Assembly (NCBI GenBank): GCA_022572825.1
Contig: JACZVE010000127.1
Span: 1-8,034, forward strand
Reading direction: 5' to 3'
Source of the DNA: SAR324 cluster bacterium
GTDB taxonomy: Bacteria; SAR324; JACQKK01
DNA: 8,034 nt
Shown: one piece after another, positions 6,750 to 8,034 of the stretch
How positions within the stretch are numbered: position 1 is the stretch's first letter
Layout: the number at the start of each line of letters is the position of its first letter
The notes under the pieces: model-generated
Databases searched by the model: none
Told to the model about the DNA's origin: nothing
The model's input: the letters and a program-made list of their open reading frames with translations, nothing else
Made by a program: the position numbers and the translations under genes

Positions 6750-6879
6750 CTCGACCCGCCAACCTACGTATTACGAATGCGCTGCCCGATCAGTCGCGCC
6801 ACGTTCGCGGGGCCGCGGCGCTTGCGTGTCGCGCGCCGCTGCCCCCGCAGCATTAGGCTTTTGCACGATTGACGTATAA
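6750..6879 (+). repeat. Dispersed repeat R2, first copy (R2a)
   Basis: These 130 bases match 7732-7860 in direct orientation with one single-base indel and a more diverged patch near the centre. Shared blocks include GAATGCGCTGCCCGATCAG, CGCGCCACGTTCGCGGGG and CCCCCGCAGCATTAGGCTTTT. This copy contains a very strong hairpin: 6807-6821 pairs with 6833-6848 (13 G-C pairs, a small internal loop and an 11-base apical loop). A short T-run follows only 11 bases later, so it is at best a weak terminator. On the minus strand the repeat lies 10 bases beyond the stop of the dioxygenase remnant. Confidence 0.85.
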
Positions 6880-6888
6880 TTCAAATTA

Positions 6889-7050
6889 CTACCCATCGTA
6901 GCTGAGCCGGCCCCGCTCGCGGAACCACAGCCGCACCAGCCGGCGCCTGCGCTCGGGTTGCGGCGCATCGGTGAACGCCGTGCGTGCGTGGCCCACGGCG
7001 CCGTTTTGGACGAGGAGCAGTTCCCCCCCGGAAAGGATTCCCGGTACCGG
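6889..7050 (-). pseudogene. C-terminal remnant of a TauD/TfdA-family dioxygenase
   Basis: Read on the minus strand, about 50 residues ending at a TAG (6889-6891) look like the C-terminal end of an Fe(II)/2-oxoglutarate-dependent dioxygenase of the TauD/TfdA type. A GELLLVQN strand is followed by GHARTAFTD, with the His that is normally the second iron ligand, and then ERRRRLVRLWFRERG, with the Arg that normally holds 2-oxoglutarate. Full members are about 270-350 residues and need an upstream H-x-D motif; none is present, because the frame upstream runs antisense to the toxin-antitoxin genes and loses family character near 7041-7050. No start codon with a ribosome binding site precedes the fragment. 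I infer a gene truncated when the neighbouring DNA arrived or was deleted. Assignment is by motif recall only. Confidence 0.6.
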
Positions 7051-7065
7051 AGAGGAGGTCGAATT

Positions 7066-7105
7066 TTGACGATTGCAATCAGTAATGGGTAATGCGAGTA
7101 TTACC
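7066..7105 (+). promoter_or_regulatory. Candidate promoter/operator of the toxin-antitoxin pair
   Basis: A TTGACG hexamer (7066-7071) resembles a sigma-70 -35 box, but no strong -10 box lies 16-18 bases downstream. A perfect inverted repeat, GGTAAT (7088-7093), six-base spacer, ATTACC (7100-7105), lies where the -10 region would be, 23 bases before the antitoxin ATG. MazE/AbrB-like antitoxins and their toxin complexes commonly bind such palindromes to repress their own operon, so this is the likeliest operator. The role is inferred from position. Confidence 0.4.
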
Positions 7106-7115
7106 AAAAGGCATT

Positions 7116-7122
7116 GGGAGGG
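7116..7122 (+). promoter_or_regulatory. Ribosome binding site of the antitoxin gene
   Basis: GGGAGGG lies six bases before ATG 7129. It decides the start in favour of this ATG over the in-frame TTG at 7114, which would place the Shine-Dalgarno sequence inside the coding region. Confidence 0.75.
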
Positions 7123-7128
7123 AAAGAC

Positions 7129-7359
7129 ATGCGGACGGCAACCAGCAAACTGACCCGTAAGTACCAGGCGACGATCCCAAAATCGGTGCGCGAGGTTCTG
7201 CACTTGCAAGCCGGCGACGCCATTGCGTTTGACTTCGAGGGGGAGAAGATCCGGGTACGGAAAGCACGGTGGATTGACCTGGAATTCGCGGAGGCGTTGG
7301 AAGGAACGCTGAGCGAATGGAGCGGTGAGGAGGACGAAGAGGCGTATCGTGATCTTTGA
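7129..7359 (+). CDS. MazE/AbrB-like antitoxin (SpoVT-AbrB domain)
   Basis: This is a small protein of 76 residues. Residues about 3-47 match the SpoVT/AbrB swapped-hairpin DNA-binding fold: SKLTRKYQATIPKSVREVLHL, then QAGDAIAFDFEGEKIRVRK, with the diagnostic Q-A-T-I-P-K-x-V-R core. Dimers of this fold bind palindromic operators. The C-terminal part (about 48-76) is acidic (EWSGEEDEEAYRDL), as expected for the flexible tail with which MazE-type antitoxins block the active site and RNA groove of the toxin. The start is fixed by GGGAGGG six bases upstream. The toxin gene begins inside this gene's last codons (11-base overlap), so the two are translationally coupled, antitoxin first. Autoregulation through the palindrome just upstream is likely. 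Solitary AbrB regulators also have this domain, but the coupled toxin makes the antitoxin role convincing. Confidence 0.87.
   Translation: MRTATSKLTRKYQATIPKSVREVLHLQAGDAIAFDFEGEKIRVRKARWIDLEFAEALEGTLSEWSGEEDEEAYRDL
7338..7342 (+). promoter_or_regulatory. Ribosome binding site of the toxin gene
   Basis: AGAGG inside the end of the antitoxin gene lies six bases before GTG 7349 and favours that GTG over the in-frame GTG at 7325, which would add eight basic residues (MRRTKRRI) unlike MazF N-termini. Confidence 0.6.
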
Positions 7360-7690
7360 GGCATACGATGTGGTGGTTGTCCCCTTTCCGTTCAGCGACC
7401 GCGCCGCCAGCAAACGCCGTCCCGCCCTGGTGATTTCGGATGCACGAGCCTTTAATACTCCCGCCGGCCATTCGGTGCTGGCCATGATCACCAGCCAGAA
7501 GCACGCTCCCTGGCCCCTCGATGTTCCCATCTCCGACCTGCGGACGGCAGGCCTGCCTTCCGCTTCCAGGGTGCGCATGAAGCTGTTCACATTGGACCCT
7601 CAGCTCATCCTGAGAAAGGCGGGAAGACTCGGCGAAGCGGATCGGCTGGAAATGAAAGAGATGCTTTCCCGGCTGATGGGATTGGAATAG
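7349..7690 (+). CDS. MazF/PemK-family toxin (endoribonuclease)
   Basis: This 113-residue protein matches the MazF/PemK toxin fold. The opening strand FEAYDVVVVPFPFSD (3-17) corresponds to the G-D-I/V-V-x-V-x-F-P-F motif, SKRRPALVIS (21-30) holds the conserved Arg that helps catalysis (Arg23/24 before Pro25), and AMITSQ (45-50) holds the conserved Thr/Ser of the active site. The SRVRMKLFTLDPQLI segment (73-87) matches the conserved strand before the last helix. MazF enzymes cut single-stranded RNA at short specific sequences and stop growth when the antitoxin is degraded; this one's target cannot be predicted. All key positions look intact, so the toxin is probably active. It overlaps the antitoxin gene by 11 bases and starts with GTG, which would lower its translation relative to the antitoxin. 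Its stop is 41 bases before repeat R2b. Confidence 0.9.
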   Translation: MIFEAYDVVVVPFPFSDRAASKRRPALVISDARAFNTPAGHSVLAMITSQKHAPWPLDVPISDLRTAGLPSASRVRMKLFTLDPQLILRKAGRLGEADRLEMKEMLSRLMGLE

Positions 7691-7731
7691 GGATTCTATT
7701 GCTCCTGAAACCCCAGAGCCCCCGGCCCGTC

Positions 7732-7860
7732 CTCGAACCGCCGGCCTACGCATTGCGAATGCGCTGCCCGATCAGCCGCGCCACGTTCGCGGGGCTGCAG
7801 CCACTGCGTGTCGCGCGCCACTTCCCCCGCAGCATTAGGCTTTTCACGATCGACCTATAA
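7732..7860 (+). repeat. Dispersed repeat R2, second copy (R2b)
   Basis: This is the partner of the repeat at 6750-6879, in the same orientation and 982 bases downstream. It begins 41 bases after the toxin stop and is separated from R1b by only 20 bases. The centre has diverged so that the strong hairpin of the first copy is reduced to a six-pair GCGGGG/CCCCGC stem. The flanks, including GCATTAGGCTTTT, are conserved. Confidence 0.85.
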
Positions 7861-7880
7861 CTCCATACGACTAATTCTAT

Positions 7881-8018
7881 TATGTCAGTTATGGAACGCC
7901 ATGAGTGATTACAGATACTTACGAAATTGCAGCCACAGGAGGACACGGGTCCACGCTGATCTACGCGGTTGAAATTGTTTGTATCAGTGTTCATCTGTGT
8001 TTATCTGTGGCTGAAACT
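7881..8018 (+). repeat. Dispersed repeat R1, second copy (R1b)
   Basis: This copy aligns without gaps to 5687-5824. Its inverted arms, 7930-7960 (CAGCCACAG...CTGAT) and 7983-8013 (ATCAGTGTTCATCTG...GGCTG), pair closely at both ends. The right arm here (TGTGTTTATCTGTGGCTG) looks closer to a regular GATAAACACAGAT-type consensus than the first copy's right arm. The outer left arm seen before the first copy is not present here. The last 16 bases of the window after it show nothing recognisable. Confidence 0.85.
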
Positions 8019-8034
8019 CAGAGTGTAGTACTAC

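Noticed and set aside
6750..6879. R2 as an integron attC site with GCATTAGGC as the core
   Set aside because: The core would need GTT (R') and a matching AAC in the left end. The right end reads ATT and the left end shows no paired RYYYAAC; the stem of R2a is not conserved in R2b.
6559..6879. Plus-strand open frame continuing past the hydrolase stop
   Set aside because: It overlaps the hydrolase end and runs into repeat R2a; no ribosome binding site or family signature.
6889..7590. Full-length minus-strand gene across the toxin-antitoxin operon
   Set aside because: Only its last 50 or so residues look like a protein family; the rest is antisense to two clear genes.

Overview
The window is GC-rich, dense bacterial DNA. 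Its gene content (a DMSO-reductase-family respiratory enzyme, TrhA/hemolysin III, RecQ, a histidyl-tRNA synthetase and a MazEF-type pair) best fits a proteobacterium, perhaps a gamma- or betaproteobacterial chemotroph. The taxonomic guess is inference, because no rRNA or other marker lies here.

Left part, bases 1-5606, all on the + strand and reading like stable chromosomal genes. The 3' end of a probable molybdopterin oxidoreductase catalytic subunit overlaps by four bases a 577-residue protein. That protein fuses the four-cluster [4Fe-4S] electron-transfer subunit (DmsB-like) to the eight-helix quinone-reactive membrane anchor (DmsC-like). Together they would move electrons between the molybdenum site, the iron-sulfur chain and the membrane quinone pool; the substrate (DMSO, sulfite, a thio-compound or other) cannot be read from this fragment. 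Next come a TrhA-family seven-helix membrane protein, a short RecQ helicase that has the zinc knuckle and HRDC domain but no room for the winged-helix domain, and a complete histidyl-tRNA synthetase whose motifs resemble the plant-organelle type more than the usual proteobacterial type. These genes are not obviously functionally linked.

Right part, bases 5607-8034, has accessory character: lower coding density, dispersed repeats, a gene remnant and a toxin-antitoxin pair. The order is repeat R1a, alpha/beta hydrolase (+), repeat R2a, C-terminal remnant of a TauD/TfdA-type dioxygenase (-), MazE/AbrB-like antitoxin and MazF/PemK-like toxin (+, overlapping), repeat R2b, repeat R1b. The two R2 copies (about 130 bp, direct) bracket the dioxygenase remnant plus the toxin-antitoxin pair. 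The two R1 copies (138 bp, direct, first 58 bp identical) bracket the whole islet. R1 carries inverted 31-bp arms of the CAGCCAC-GATAAACAC type, so it looks like a small non-autonomous palindromic element. No transposase or integrase is visible.

The points most worth a second look are the nested direct repeats around a toxin-antitoxin cassette, the fused DmsB-DmsC protein, the organelle-like HisRS and the reduced RecQ. I did not find a convincing wholly new system. The repeat-bounded islet is the nearest candidate.
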